Assembly (NCBI GenBank): GCA_036244995.1
Contig: BTTF01000008.1
Location: 1 to 39,303, forward strand
From: BMS3Bbin07 sp036244995
GTDB lineage: Bacteria > Nitrospirota > Thermodesulfovibrionia > Thermodesulfovibrionales > JdFR-85
Length of the DNA stretch: 39,303 bases
Direction: 5' to 3'
The notes beneath the pieces were generated by a model. It ran no database searches. It had not been told where the DNA came from and saw only the letters and a program-made list of their open reading frames with translations. Position 1 is the first letter of the stretch. Each line of letters begins with the position of its first letter. Positions 32,313-39,303 of this stretch are shown in pieces. Position numbers and translations under genes: made by a program.

Positions 32313-34292
32313 ATGAGGAAAAAAGTAACGCAATATCTCTTACTCATTTTTCTGCTTTTCGCCCTCAGCGGAGGGATAGCAATCATGGCATTATCTCAGG
32401 TCACAAAAGACCTGAAGAGCGTTATAACCCTCCACAAACTCGAGATCATACGCCAAAACCTCGTAATAAACCTGCAGACCGTACAGACCAACCTTTACAC
32501 CATAGGGACATCTTTTGGCCCGGACCTGGATGTAATCGTCAACAACGTCAATTCCCTCGATAAGGCAATTACCAGTTGCACGGGATGCCACCACAGCGCG
32601 GTACTTACCAGGAAACTCATCAAATTGAAGAGATTCACCGAGAAATACAAGGAAGCTCTCAGCGCCTTCATCACTACCACAGCGAATCCCGAGCGCGTAA
32701 AGAGATTGCAGACGGCAACAGCAGAGATAGGAGAAATGCTGTTGCAGAATACGCGTGAGATGGCTTTTATGACTAATCAGAAACTCAAGGAAAAGTCCGG
32801 GACAGCCTTGCGTAAAGTTGAACGCATAAAACAAATCCTCCTTGCAAGTCTCTTAAGTATAATGCTGATCGGCTGTATTATAGCGGTTAACCTTACAGGC
32901 GAGATACTCAAGCCTATACGGGAACTCTCTGAAGCCGCAAGAGCTGTTGCTTCAGGTAATCTCGGTTATACCATAGATTCTTCCGAGACCACCGAGTTTG
33001 GACATCTTGCCAGGGTATTCAACGAGATGAGTCTCTCCCTGAAAGAAGGTCACGAGAGGAATATGAACTACATGATGAGGCTCAGCGGATTATACAGACT
33101 GACCCTTTCCTTCCATATGGTAACCAATAAACAGGATATCATAAGGGAGATGGTCTTCGGTGTTGCCGAGATCATCAGGGCGGAAAAAGTCCTTGTGTTT
33201 TTATATAACAGGGAGAGAGATAGATATGCCTCGGCTTTTCCTGCCTATGGCTTTGCTGACAGTGATGTTGAAAACTGGTCGTATGAGCCCTCTTTCATAA
33301 ACAGCCTTTATCTCAAAAGCAATAAGAGGTCCATAATCATTCGCCCGGAAGATCATGTAACGAAACAACTCCTGCTGAGAGAAACCGGCAATATCCGTAA
33401 CCTGGCTATAATATGGCTGAAGCAAAAAGGAATACTTACAGGTTTTCTGATGACCATCAACAAAGAGGGGGCAGAGTTTGTTGAAGAAGACATAAGGCTT
33501 CTCAGCGTAATTGCAAATAATTTCTCGGTTGCCATGGATAACGCCCAGTTGTACAGGGATCTACACACCCAGATGCAAAAACTCAAGGACACACAGGAAC
33601 AGCTTGTACAGGCGGCCAAACTTGCCGCTATCGGCGAACTTGCCGCCAATATTGCCCACGAAATCAATAATCCCCTGACAAGCATACTCGGATATGCAGA
33701 ACTCATGAGGGAGGAAGAAGATACTGAGAGTATCATGCGTGATCTTGAAATTATAGAATCCGAATCTCTCAGGGCAAGAGATATAGTCCGGCAGTTACTG
33801 GAGTTTTCAAAGAAATGGCCCCTCAAAATAAGCAAGGTTGATATAAACAGGTTACTTAAAGACGTAATCGATCTCATCTCTCTCAATCTCAAGGATTCCG
33901 AAATTAATATCGTTGATGACTTTTCAGATATCCCCCCAATAAGTGCAGATGCAAGTCAGCTTAAGCAGGTCTTCCTTAACCTGATCAACAACGCCGTTCA
34001 GTCAATGCCAAATGGCGGCACTCTCAGCATCAGGACTGCAAAAATAGATAATTCAGTGATGATCGAGGTCTCCGACACAGGCACAGGCATTCCCGACAAT
34101 GTAGCCCGGAAAATATTCGAACCCTTCTTCACAACCAAAAAGGACAGGGGGACAGGACTGGGGCTCCCAATAAGTTACAGGATAATTAAAAAACACGGAG
34201 GGAAAATAGAGGTTAAAAAAAGGGTGGATAAAGGGACAACCTTCAGGGTAATATTGCCGGTCAGGATATCTTCTTTACAAATATCTCCTTAG
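32313..34292 (+). CDS. Histidine kinase with periplasmic c-heme motif, HAMP and GAF domains
   Basis: A 659-residue protein. TM1 (7-27) and TM2 (about 172-194) bracket a helical periplasmic domain with CTGCHH at C89-C92-H93, a CXXCH heme c attachment motif. HAMP (195-250, starting EILKPIRELSEAA) follows, then a GAF-like domain (about 265-410) and HisKA with the phospho-accepting histidine in ANIAHEINNPLTSILGYAELM. HATPase has N (LINNAVQSMP), G1 (DTGTGIPD), F (FEPFFTTK) and G2 (GTGLGLPI) boxes. GGAG precedes the ATG. No response regulator is adjacent. Its last 32 bases overlap the convergent DtxR-type gene. Confidence 0.93.
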   Translation: MRKKVTQYLLLIFLLFALSGGIAIMALSQVTKDLKSVITLHKLEIIRQNLVINLQTVQTNLYTIGTSFGPDLDVIVNNVNSLDKAITSCTGCHHSAVLTRKLIKLKRFTEKYKEALSAFITTTANPERVKRLQTATAEIGEMLLQNTREMAFMTNQKLKEKSGTALRKVERIKQILLASLLSIMLIGCIIAVNLTGEILKPIRELSEAARAVASGNLGYTIDSSETTEFGHLARVFNEMSLSLKEGHERNMNYMMRLSGLYRLTLSFHMVTNKQDIIREMVFGVAEIIRAEKVLVFLYNRERDRYASAFPAYGFADSDVENWSYEPSFINSLYLKSNKRSIIIRPEDHVTKQLLLRETGNIRNLAIIWLKQKGILTGFLMTINKEGAEFVEEDIRLLSVIANNFSVAMDNAQLYRDLHTQMQKLKDTQEQLVQAAKLAAIGELAANIAHEINNPLTSILGYAELMREEEDTESIMRDLEIIESESLRARDIVRQLLEFSKKWPLKISKVDINRLLKDVIDLISLNLKDSEINIVDDFSDIPPISADASQLKQVFLNLINNAVQSMPNGGTLSIRTAKIDNSVMIEVSDTGTGIPDNVARKIFEPFFTTKKDRGTGLGLPISYRIIKKHGGKIEVKKRVDKGTTFRVILPVRISSLQISP

Positions 34293-34920
34293 CAATATCA
34301 ATATCAATTGCAACAGTGGTTTCATCAACCTGAACCACTACCGAGGGCCATTTCTGAAGGAGCTTTAATTTGGATCCGGCATTTATGCCTATGGAATTCA
34401 ACCTGTTAAGACGTGATGGATTTGAAGGAACGATATAGACAATCCTGCCCCTTTGCCCCACTTCAAAATCAGCAAGCCTCATAACCAGAGGTTCCACATC
34501 CACCCTGTATTTCTTGCAACACTCCCCTCTTGGAATGGGCTTGTCGTGAGGACATGTCGGGGGGTGGCCAAGAAAGGTGCAAACGCTGTCTGTCAGTTCC
34601 TTACTAAGGATATGTTCCATCCTGCAGGCATCCTCATGAATATATTCTTCTTTCATCTCAAAGACATCCGCAAAAAGCCTCTCGGCAAGCCTGTGCCTCC
34701 GTACCACGCCCCGGGCAATCTCTCTGCCTTTGGGAGTGAATTCCACGTTTCCCCCATCAACGATGATAAGCCCACTGTTCTGCAATTCAGCAACAGTCTC
34801 ATCTATGTTTTCATCATCAGAACAACCCTTGAGACGTTTGAGTCCACCTTTTTCCTCTTCTTCAAGAACCCACAGGAGTTCCAGCGCCTCTTCCAATCTT
34901 TCCTGTTCCGTTTTTTCCAT
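34261..34920 (-). CDS. DtxR/MntR-family metal-dependent regulator with FeoA domain
   Basis: A 219-residue protein. The N-terminal winged helix (residues 5-65) is followed by RRHRLAERLFADVFEMKEEYIHEDACRMEHILSKELTDSV, the dimerisation/metal-binding segment of DtxR proteins. Metal ligands are expected among its H, E and D residues. FLGHPPTCPHDKPIPRGECC adds three cysteines. The last 75 residues form an SH3-like FeoA domain. It probably represses iron or manganese uptake genes when metal is bound, although none are adjacent. Iron control beside a multiheme cluster is suggestive. The ATG lacks a ribosome binding site. Confidence 0.88.
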   Translation of the reverse strand: MEKTEQERLEEALELLWVLEEEEKGGLKRLKGCSDDENIDETVAELQNSGLIIVDGGNVEFTPKGREIARGVVRRHRLAERLFADVFEMKEEYIHEDACRMEHILSKELTDSVCTFLGHPPTCPHDKPIPRGECCKKYRVDVEPLVMRLADFEVGQRGRIVYIVPSNPSRLNRLNSIGINAGSKLKLLQKWPSVVVQVDETTVAIDIDIAKEIFVKKIS

Positions 34921-34928
34921 TATAAAAT

Positions 34929-34934
34929 ATTATA
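34929..34934 (-). promoter_or_regulatory. -10 box predicting a near-leaderless DtxR transcript
   Basis: TATAAT on the minus strand (34934 to 34929). The predicted +1 is 34922, 2 bases from the ATG at 34920. No Shine-Dalgarno sequence and no clear -35 are visible. Confidence 0.45.
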
Positions 34935-34968
34935 ACCTATCAGGGCTGTTCTTTTATTTTCGCGGTTA

Positions 34969-36435
34969 TCAGGACTGCGGAGGCGAAGGGGCAAGTGCCG
35001 GTCTCTTCTTATGCCAGTCTGTTGACTGCTCATAGGCATAGGAAACCCTTAAAACAGTCTCCTCATCAAAGTGTTTTCCGATAACCTGAAACCCGACGGG
35101 CAGGCCTTCAGAGGTATATCCGCAGGGGATGGATATTGCAGGCACACCGGCAAGATTAATGGATATGGTAAAGATATCAGTGAGATACATCTGCAAGGGG
35201 TCCGAGACCTTATCCCCAATCCTGAAAGCGGCAGTGGGACTTGTCGGGGTCACTATAACATCAACTTTCCTGAATGCCTCTTCGAAGTCCGTCTTTATAA
35301 TGGTCCTCACCTGCTGGGCTTTTTTATAATAGGCATCGTAGTACCCGGCCGAAAGGGCGTAAGTGCCGAGCATTATCCTCCGTTTCACTTCAGGGCCGAA
35401 TCCCTCAGCCCTTGTCTCCATATACATATCAATCAGGTCCTTACCATCCGCCCTGAATCCATATTTCACACCGTCAAAACGGGCAAGATTTGAGCTTGCC
35501 TCGGATGTGGCAAGGATATAATAAGTAGCAACTGCATATCCGGTGTGTGGCAGAGATACCTCAACGATCTCTGCGCCAAGCCGCTCAAGAGCGTCTATGG
35601 CATCCTTGATGCCCTGCTCTACCTCGGGATCGAGCCCTTCTATGAAATATTCCTTCGGCACCCCTACTTTCAGTCCCTTGATCTCATGGCCGAGTCCTGC
35701 TGTAAAGTCAGGGACCTCAACAGGTACGGATGTGCTATCCTTCGGGTCATGGCCCGAGATGACATTGAGAAGCAGTGCGGCATCCCTTACGGTTTTCGTT
35801 ATGGGCCCGATCTGATCAAATGACGATGCAAAGGCAACAAGCCCGTAGCGCGAAACCCTTCCATATGTAGGCTTGAACCCTACCACTCCACATAAGGCAG
35901 CGGGCTGCCTTATGGAGCCACCGGTATCGGAGCCAAGGGCACCCAGGCACTCGTCTGCCGCCACCGCTGCAGCAGACCCTCCGCTTGATCCGCCCGGAAC
36001 CCGTTCCAGGTCCCAGGGATTATGTGTAACAAAATATCCTGAATTCTCAGTGGAGGAGCCCATGGCAAACTCGTCAAGGTTTGTCTTGCCAATGAGGATG
36101 TAGCCGCTCTTAAGAAGACTTTCAGTCACGGAACTTTCATAGGGAGGAACAAAACCCTCCAGTATCTTTGAAGCGCAGGTTGTCTTAATCCCTTTTATGC
36201 AGATATTGTCTTTTATAGCGAGTGGAATACCGGAAAGAATGCCTCTTTTTTCATATCTCTTCAGGTCTTCCATGCGGTCATATGCCCTGTCCCTTGTTAA
36301 GGAGAGAAAAGCCCTTACCTTGTCGTCAACGGCTTCAATTCTGCTGAATACAGAGTCCAGTATATCCTTTGAAGATATCGCACCGTCCGCTAATAAATCC
36401 ATGGCATCAGCGATGCCGAGCCTGAAAAGTTCCAA
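34969..36435 (-). CDS. gatA: Asp/Glu-tRNA amidotransferase subunit A
   Basis: A 488-residue amidase that releases ammonia from glutamine to convert Glu-tRNA(Gln) or Asp-tRNA(Asn). The catalytic triad Lys-cisSer-Ser is K75 (LAIKDNI), S150 (PGGSSGGSAAAVAADE) and S174 (GSDTGGSIRQPAA), with the spacing of known GatA. The family end VGFQVIGKHFDEETVLRVSYAYEQ is complete. TTG start with GGGGG upstream. gatB and gatC are not in the window. Confidence 0.96.
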   Translation of the reverse strand: MELFRLGIADAMDLLADGAISSKDILDSVFSRIEAVDDKVRAFLSLTRDRAYDRMEDLKRYEKRGILSGIPLAIKDNICIKGIKTTCASKILEGFVPPYESSVTESLLKSGYILIGKTNLDEFAMGSSTENSGYFVTHNPWDLERVPGGSSGGSAAAVAADECLGALGSDTGGSIRQPAALCGVVGFKPTYGRVSRYGLVAFASSFDQIGPITKTVRDAALLLNVISGHDPKDSTSVPVEVPDFTAGLGHEIKGLKVGVPKEYFIEGLDPEVEQGIKDAIDALERLGAEIVEVSLPHTGYAVATYYILATSEASSNLARFDGVKYGFRADGKDLIDMYMETRAEGFGPEVKRRIMLGTYALSAGYYDAYYKKAQQVRTIIKTDFEEAFRKVDVIVTPTSPTAAFRIGDKVSDPLQMYLTDIFTISINLAGVPAISIPCGYTSEGLPVGFQVIGKHFDEETVLRVSYAYEQSTDWHKKRPALAPSPPQS

Positions 36436-36489
36436 TTAGACCCCCATCTGAAATTAGTGGTATTAATTATATAGTCTCAATAAAGAAGT

Positions 36490-36518
36490 TTGCAAGTTCT
36501 GCACCTTCTGAATTAAAC
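36490..36518 (+). promoter_or_regulatory. Candidate promoter for the YdjM-like gene
   Basis: TTGCAA (36490-36495), a 17-base spacer and TTAAAC (36513-36518). The predicted +1 is 36525, leaving only a 5-base leader before ATG 36530, and no ribosome binding site is present. Confidence 0.4.
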
Positions 36519-36529
36519 TATCTGTAAAT

Positions 36530-37432
36530 ATGGATCCTGTAACTCATATCCTCACAGGTACGCTGCTGTCCAAATGCTTTCCAAAAAGGAAGGGTTCTCT
36601 TGCAACGCTTGTATTTGCAGCTAATGCCCCGGACCTTGACTATATAACATACCTGTGGGGAGCGGATGTCTTCCTGAGGTATCACCGGGGGATTACTCAT
36701 GGCATAGGGTGTCTTGTACTGTTTTCCCTGCTCATGGGGTTTTTAATGCATGGAATCTTCAGAAAGGGATTTATTTACTTTTCGTTGATATCATTTGCAG
36801 GTTATGGAAGTCATCTCATACTGGACCTCTTCAACCGCTATCCTGTAAGGATCTTCTCTCCCCTTGACTGGTCAAAATACTCGCTGGACCTCCTCTTTGT
36901 CATTGACCCCTATATTACAGGGGCTCTCCTGGTGGGTGTGATACTGACCATGAAGAAAGATAACATGAGGCGGCTGATAGCCGTGGCAACGATGATTTTA
37001 ATGTCCCTTTATGTGGCCGGCAGGTTCTATCTCAAAGGAATGGCCGAGGATTTTCTCAGAACACGCATGGACGAATATCATTACCACCTCTTTCCGCTGC
37101 CAAACGATTTTTTGAGATGGTGGTTTGTCACGAATTCGGGAAAGATATATAAAGTGGGGACTGTTGACCTGTTTACAAGGAGGGTCAGCGTTAATGACAA
37201 GTTCATTTATTCAGAGAAGGCCCCCGAGATAAAGGAATCAAAGCAGTTACGGGTTGTCAGGAACTTTCTCTACTTCTCAAGATTTCCCATGCCGGGGATC
37301 AAAAGGGAAGGGGATGAGACCATTGTAACCTGGCGTGAACTCTCATATTCATTTCTCCCCGGAGAGCAGTTTATTGCACGGGTAAAGTTTGATAAAACGG
37401 GAAGGGCCGTGCAGGAGTACATTAAATTTTAG
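36530..37432 (+). CDS. YdjM-type (DUF457) membrane-bound metal-dependent hydrolase
   Basis: A 300-residue inner-membrane protein. MDPVTHILTGTLLSK, ANAPDLDYI, YHRGITHGIG and GSHLILDLFNRYPVRIFSPLDW carry the histidine/aspartate pattern of the LexA-regulated YdjM/DUF457 family. Four or more membrane segments lie between about 60 and 165. The C-terminal 120 residues form a soluble domain not present in the shortest family members. Enzyme activity is predicted from metal-ligand residues only. It is followed after 25 bases by tilS. Confidence 0.85.
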   Translation: MDPVTHILTGTLLSKCFPKRKGSLATLVFAANAPDLDYITYLWGADVFLRYHRGITHGIGCLVLFSLLMGFLMHGIFRKGFIYFSLISFAGYGSHLILDLFNRYPVRIFSPLDWSKYSLDLLFVIDPYITGALLVGVILTMKKDNMRRLIAVATMILMSLYVAGRFYLKGMAEDFLRTRMDEYHYHLFPLPNDFLRWWFVTNSGKIYKVGTVDLFTRRVSVNDKFIYSEKAPEIKESKQLRVVRNFLYFSRFPMPGIKREGDETIVTWRELSYSFLPGEQFIARVKFDKTGRAVQEYIKF

Positions 37433-37457
37433 AGATATCCGCCAGCCGGGGATTAAG

Positions 37458-38846
37458 ATGAATGAAGTTACGGATATATTGAAAAAAGTAAACCAGACGA
37501 TAAAAAAACACTCCATGCTGAAAGGCGGAGAGCGGGTGCTTGTCGGTCTCTCAGGCGGGCCTGATTCTGTCTCCCTCCTGCACATACTGAATGAACTGAG
37601 GGAAGAGTGGAGACTCTCCCTTTATGCCCTTTACGTTGACCATGGTCTGAGGCCTGGGAAAACCCCATATGAGATTGATTTCTGCGCTGAACTGACGGAA
37701 AGATTGAAAGTTCCCTTCGGTGTTAAAAAAGTAGATGTGAGGGAGTTTTCGGATAAGGAGAACCTTGGCATACAGGAGGCTGCGAGACATCTCAGATACC
37801 TCGCTTTTGAGGAACATGCCTTTCAGATAGAGGCCGACAGGATTGCAACAGGACATAATGCCGATGACCAGGCCGAAACCCTTGTCATGCGGCTTTTACG
37901 AGGGTCCGGGCCAAAGGGACTCTCAGGTATACCGCCTGTCAGGGGAATGTTTATAAGACCTTTGATCATGGTGAAACGAAGTGAAATCGAGAAGTATCTG
38001 GATGAGAGGGGCATCGGGTTTGTTATTGACACATCAAATCTGAAACAGGATTATCTGCGCAACAGATTGAGGCATGAAGTCATGCCGATTCTCAAAAAGT
38101 ATAATCCTGATTTAACCGGGACCCTCTGCAGAACAGCCAATATCCTCCGCGAGGAGAATGAGTATATGGAGATTGCAGTAACAAAGTCCCTTATGAGACT
38201 TATAAGCCGTAAAACAGACGATAAAATAGAACTGTTCATCTCGCCCCTTGAGAATATGGAGAAGGTTATCCTCAGGAGGGCGCTCATCAGGGCTATTGAA
38301 GAAACAAGGGGCTTGCGGGGGATCGGGCTTGAACACATTGAAGAGATTATATCCCTTATAAAGACAGGCTCAAGCGGTTCGAGGATTTACCTGCCGGGGG
38401 GACTCCGGGTTATAAAGGATTACTCAACGTTGATCATTACCTCGGCAGCACCTCGGAAACTGGGCGAACATGTATTGCAGGTTCCGGGGGAAACAGTATT
38501 GAAGGAGGCTGGTCTTGTCCTGATATCGAGTGTCAATGACGATTCAGCCGGCACGGGAGATGGAAAAACCGAGGCGGCTTTTGACTTTGACATGCTCCGC
38601 TTTCCACTCAAGGTGCGCTCAAGGCAGGCAGGAGATTTCTTTTATCCATCCGGGTTTGGAAAGAGAAAAAAACTGCAGGACTATTTTGTTGACGAGAAGG
38701 TGCCGAGAGACACAAGAGACACAGTCCCGCTGCTTCTTTCAGGAGAGGATATTATCTGGGTAGTTGGATACAGGATGGATGACAGGTACAGGATAAGTCC
38801 CTCATGTGCAAGGACCCTGAAAGTAATTGTGAAGATGGCAAAATAG
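37458..38846 (+). CDS. tilS: tRNA(Ile)-lysidine synthetase
   Basis: A 462-residue ATP-pyrophosphatase that turns C34 of tRNA-Ile(CAU) into lysidine. The P-loop SGGPDS (32-37), the GHNADDQAETLVMRLLRGSGPKGLSGI signature, YLRNRLRHEVMPIL and C-terminal TilS domains ending in FGKRKKLQDYFVDEKVP...WVVGYRMDDRYR are complete. I start at ATG 37458, preceded by GGGG at 6 bases. The upstream TTG at 37389 lies inside the YdjM gene and adds a non-conserved tail. Confidence 0.94.
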   Translation: MNEVTDILKKVNQTIKKHSMLKGGERVLVGLSGGPDSVSLLHILNELREEWRLSLYALYVDHGLRPGKTPYEIDFCAELTERLKVPFGVKKVDVREFSDKENLGIQEAARHLRYLAFEEHAFQIEADRIATGHNADDQAETLVMRLLRGSGPKGLSGIPPVRGMFIRPLIMVKRSEIEKYLDERGIGFVIDTSNLKQDYLRNRLRHEVMPILKKYNPDLTGTLCRTANILREENEYMEIAVTKSLMRLISRKTDDKIELFISPLENMEKVILRRALIRAIEETRGLRGIGLEHIEEIISLIKTGSSGSRIYLPGGLRVIKDYSTLIITSAAPRKLGEHVLQVPGETVLKEAGLVLISSVNDDSAGTGDGKTEAAFDFDMLRFPLKVRSRQAGDFFYPSGFGKRKKLQDYFVDEKVPRDTRDTVPLLLSGEDIIWVVGYRMDDRYRISPSCARTLKVIVKMAK

Positions 38847-38875
38847 CATCAGTCACAAGAGGTCTGATCCAGCCC

Positions 38876-39121
38876 GGTTTGTGGTATAATTTTATATCGG
38901 GAGAACAGCCAATCAATTTGCCACACTCCCGATTCCTTACCAACTGCAACCCCGGATGTCTTTTCTGTCAGAACTATTCCATAAGCCATCCTGGTGGGGG
39001 CTCAGAGGTAAGTTTTGAAAGGCTTTTATCCATAATGGCAGACCTTCAGTCCAGGGGGTGTCATTATATCAATCTTGTCACTCCAACACATCAGGGTTCC
39101 CACAGAACAATTGTGTTATAA
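38876..39121 (+). pseudogene. Radical SAM (PflA-like) remnant
   Basis: The peptide contains GEQPIN, then CNPGCLFCQNYSISH, EVSFERLLSIMADLQSRGCHYINLVTPTH. This is the [4Fe-4S] CX3CX2C core of a PflA-like radical SAM family I recall as about 300 residues or more. Conservation stops directly after TPTH, and the frame ends 8 residues later. The N-terminal zinc-ribbon-like part before the GExPPI segment is also missing. Both ends are therefore lost, although the cluster-binding cysteines remain. Confidence 0.7.
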
Positions 39122-39140
39122 AGTGTAAGGAGGTGTCGAG

Positions 39141-39303
39141 ATGAAAATAAAAGAGATAGTTTTTATTGTAGAGGAAGACCCTGAAGGTGGATATACAGCC
39201 AGAGCTCTTGGATACTCTATCTTTACCGAGGCTGAAACTATAGAGGAATTGAAGGAGAGTGTCAAGGATGCCCTCAGGTGTCACTTTGATAAAGATGAAG
39301 AAG
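39141..39303 (+). CDS. HicB-like protein, cut by the window end
   Basis: Fifty-four codons from ATG 39141 (AAGGAGGTG 5 bases upstream) encode EIVFIVEEDPEGGYTARALGYSIFTEAETIEELKESVKDALRCHF. This is the HicB RNase H-like antitoxin fold, with the x-D-P-E-G-G-Y-x-A and T-x-E-E-L motifs. It is similar in layout to the hicB at 16.3 kb but distinct in sequence. A toxin gene, often a HicA or YcfA-like protein, may follow outside the window. Confidence 0.82.
   Translation, partial: MKIKEIVFIVEEDPEGGYTARALGYSIFTEAETIEELKESVKDALRCHFDKDEE

Noticed and set aside
37389..37457. Longer TilS start at TTG 37389
   Set aside because: It lies inside the YdjM-like gene without a ribosome binding site; ATG 37458 gives the family N-terminus.
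38882..38890. Extended -10 TGGTATAAT
   Set aside because: A perfect box, but it lies in the radical SAM remnant with no -35 and no sensible start at the expected distance. Probably decay or chance.

Overview
The window is dense bacterial chromosome from a Gram-negative organism. LptE, lipoproteins with lipoboxes, an outer-membrane beta-barrel and a periplasmic multiheme cytochrome show an outer membrane. The moderate GC content, the separate GreA-PyrK-PyrD, RpsO-PNP-M16 and ArgD-ArgF blocks, and the multiheme cytochrome equipment would fit an anaerobic or facultative lineage such as Nitrospirota (Thermodesulfovibrionia-like) or a deltaproteobacterial relative. That placement is inference only; there is no rRNA gene here.

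Layout. 1-0.3 kb: decayed transposase fragment. 0.3-2.4 kb (minus): GT-A glycosyltransferase and a TM-helix (MscS-like) membrane protein. 2.6-5.6 kb (plus): greA-pyrK-pyrD-SAM hydrolase, with tightly overlapping frames. 5.6-9.4 kb (minus): rpsO-pnp-M16 peptidase. 9.6-11.5 kb (minus): acs. 11.9-14.0 kb: HD-GYP response regulator, a small zinc-ribbon protein and a TPR lipoprotein. 14.1-17.4 kb is an accessory patch: LuxR receptor, a remnant resembling an autoinducer synthase, a near-ideal lux box, an SRPBCC gene, tRNA-Asp, hicBA, a MITE-like hairpin element and a bacteriohemerythrin. 17.5-22.4 kb: ugd, DUF3108, HD phosphohydrolase, rpsT, holA, lptE and a PGPGW-type membrane protein. 22.5-27.3 kb (plus): a deoxyhypusine-synthase-like protein, argD, argF and RNase J. 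27.4-34.3 kb (plus): decaheme lipoprotein cytochrome, MtrB-like barrel, two periplasmic binding proteins and a histidine kinase. 34.3-39.3 kb: DtxR/MntR-type regulator, gatA, YdjM-like protein, tilS, a radical SAM remnant and a HicB-like gene cut by the window end.

Two loci look most like undescribed systems. (1) A quorum-sensing module at 14.1-15.7 kb. Its LuxR keeps all six canonical acyl-homoserine-lactone pocket residues. A perfect 16-bp inverted repeat contains ACCTGT-N8-ACAGGT at the expected distance from a promoter of an SRPBCC gene. The divergent gene looks like a decayed LuxI-type synthase. (2) A five-gene redox-sensing/extracellular-electron-transfer operon at 27.4-34.3 kb. It joins a porin-cytochrome pair to two orphan substrate-binding proteins and a histidine kinase with a CXXCH heme-binding motif in its predicted periplasmic domain. 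One of its genes appears to start with AUA.

A further window-wide pattern is a set of genes without Shine-Dalgarno sequences whose start codons sit at or within a few bases of the +1 predicted from a strong -10 box. This suggests that leaderless mRNAs are common in this organism.
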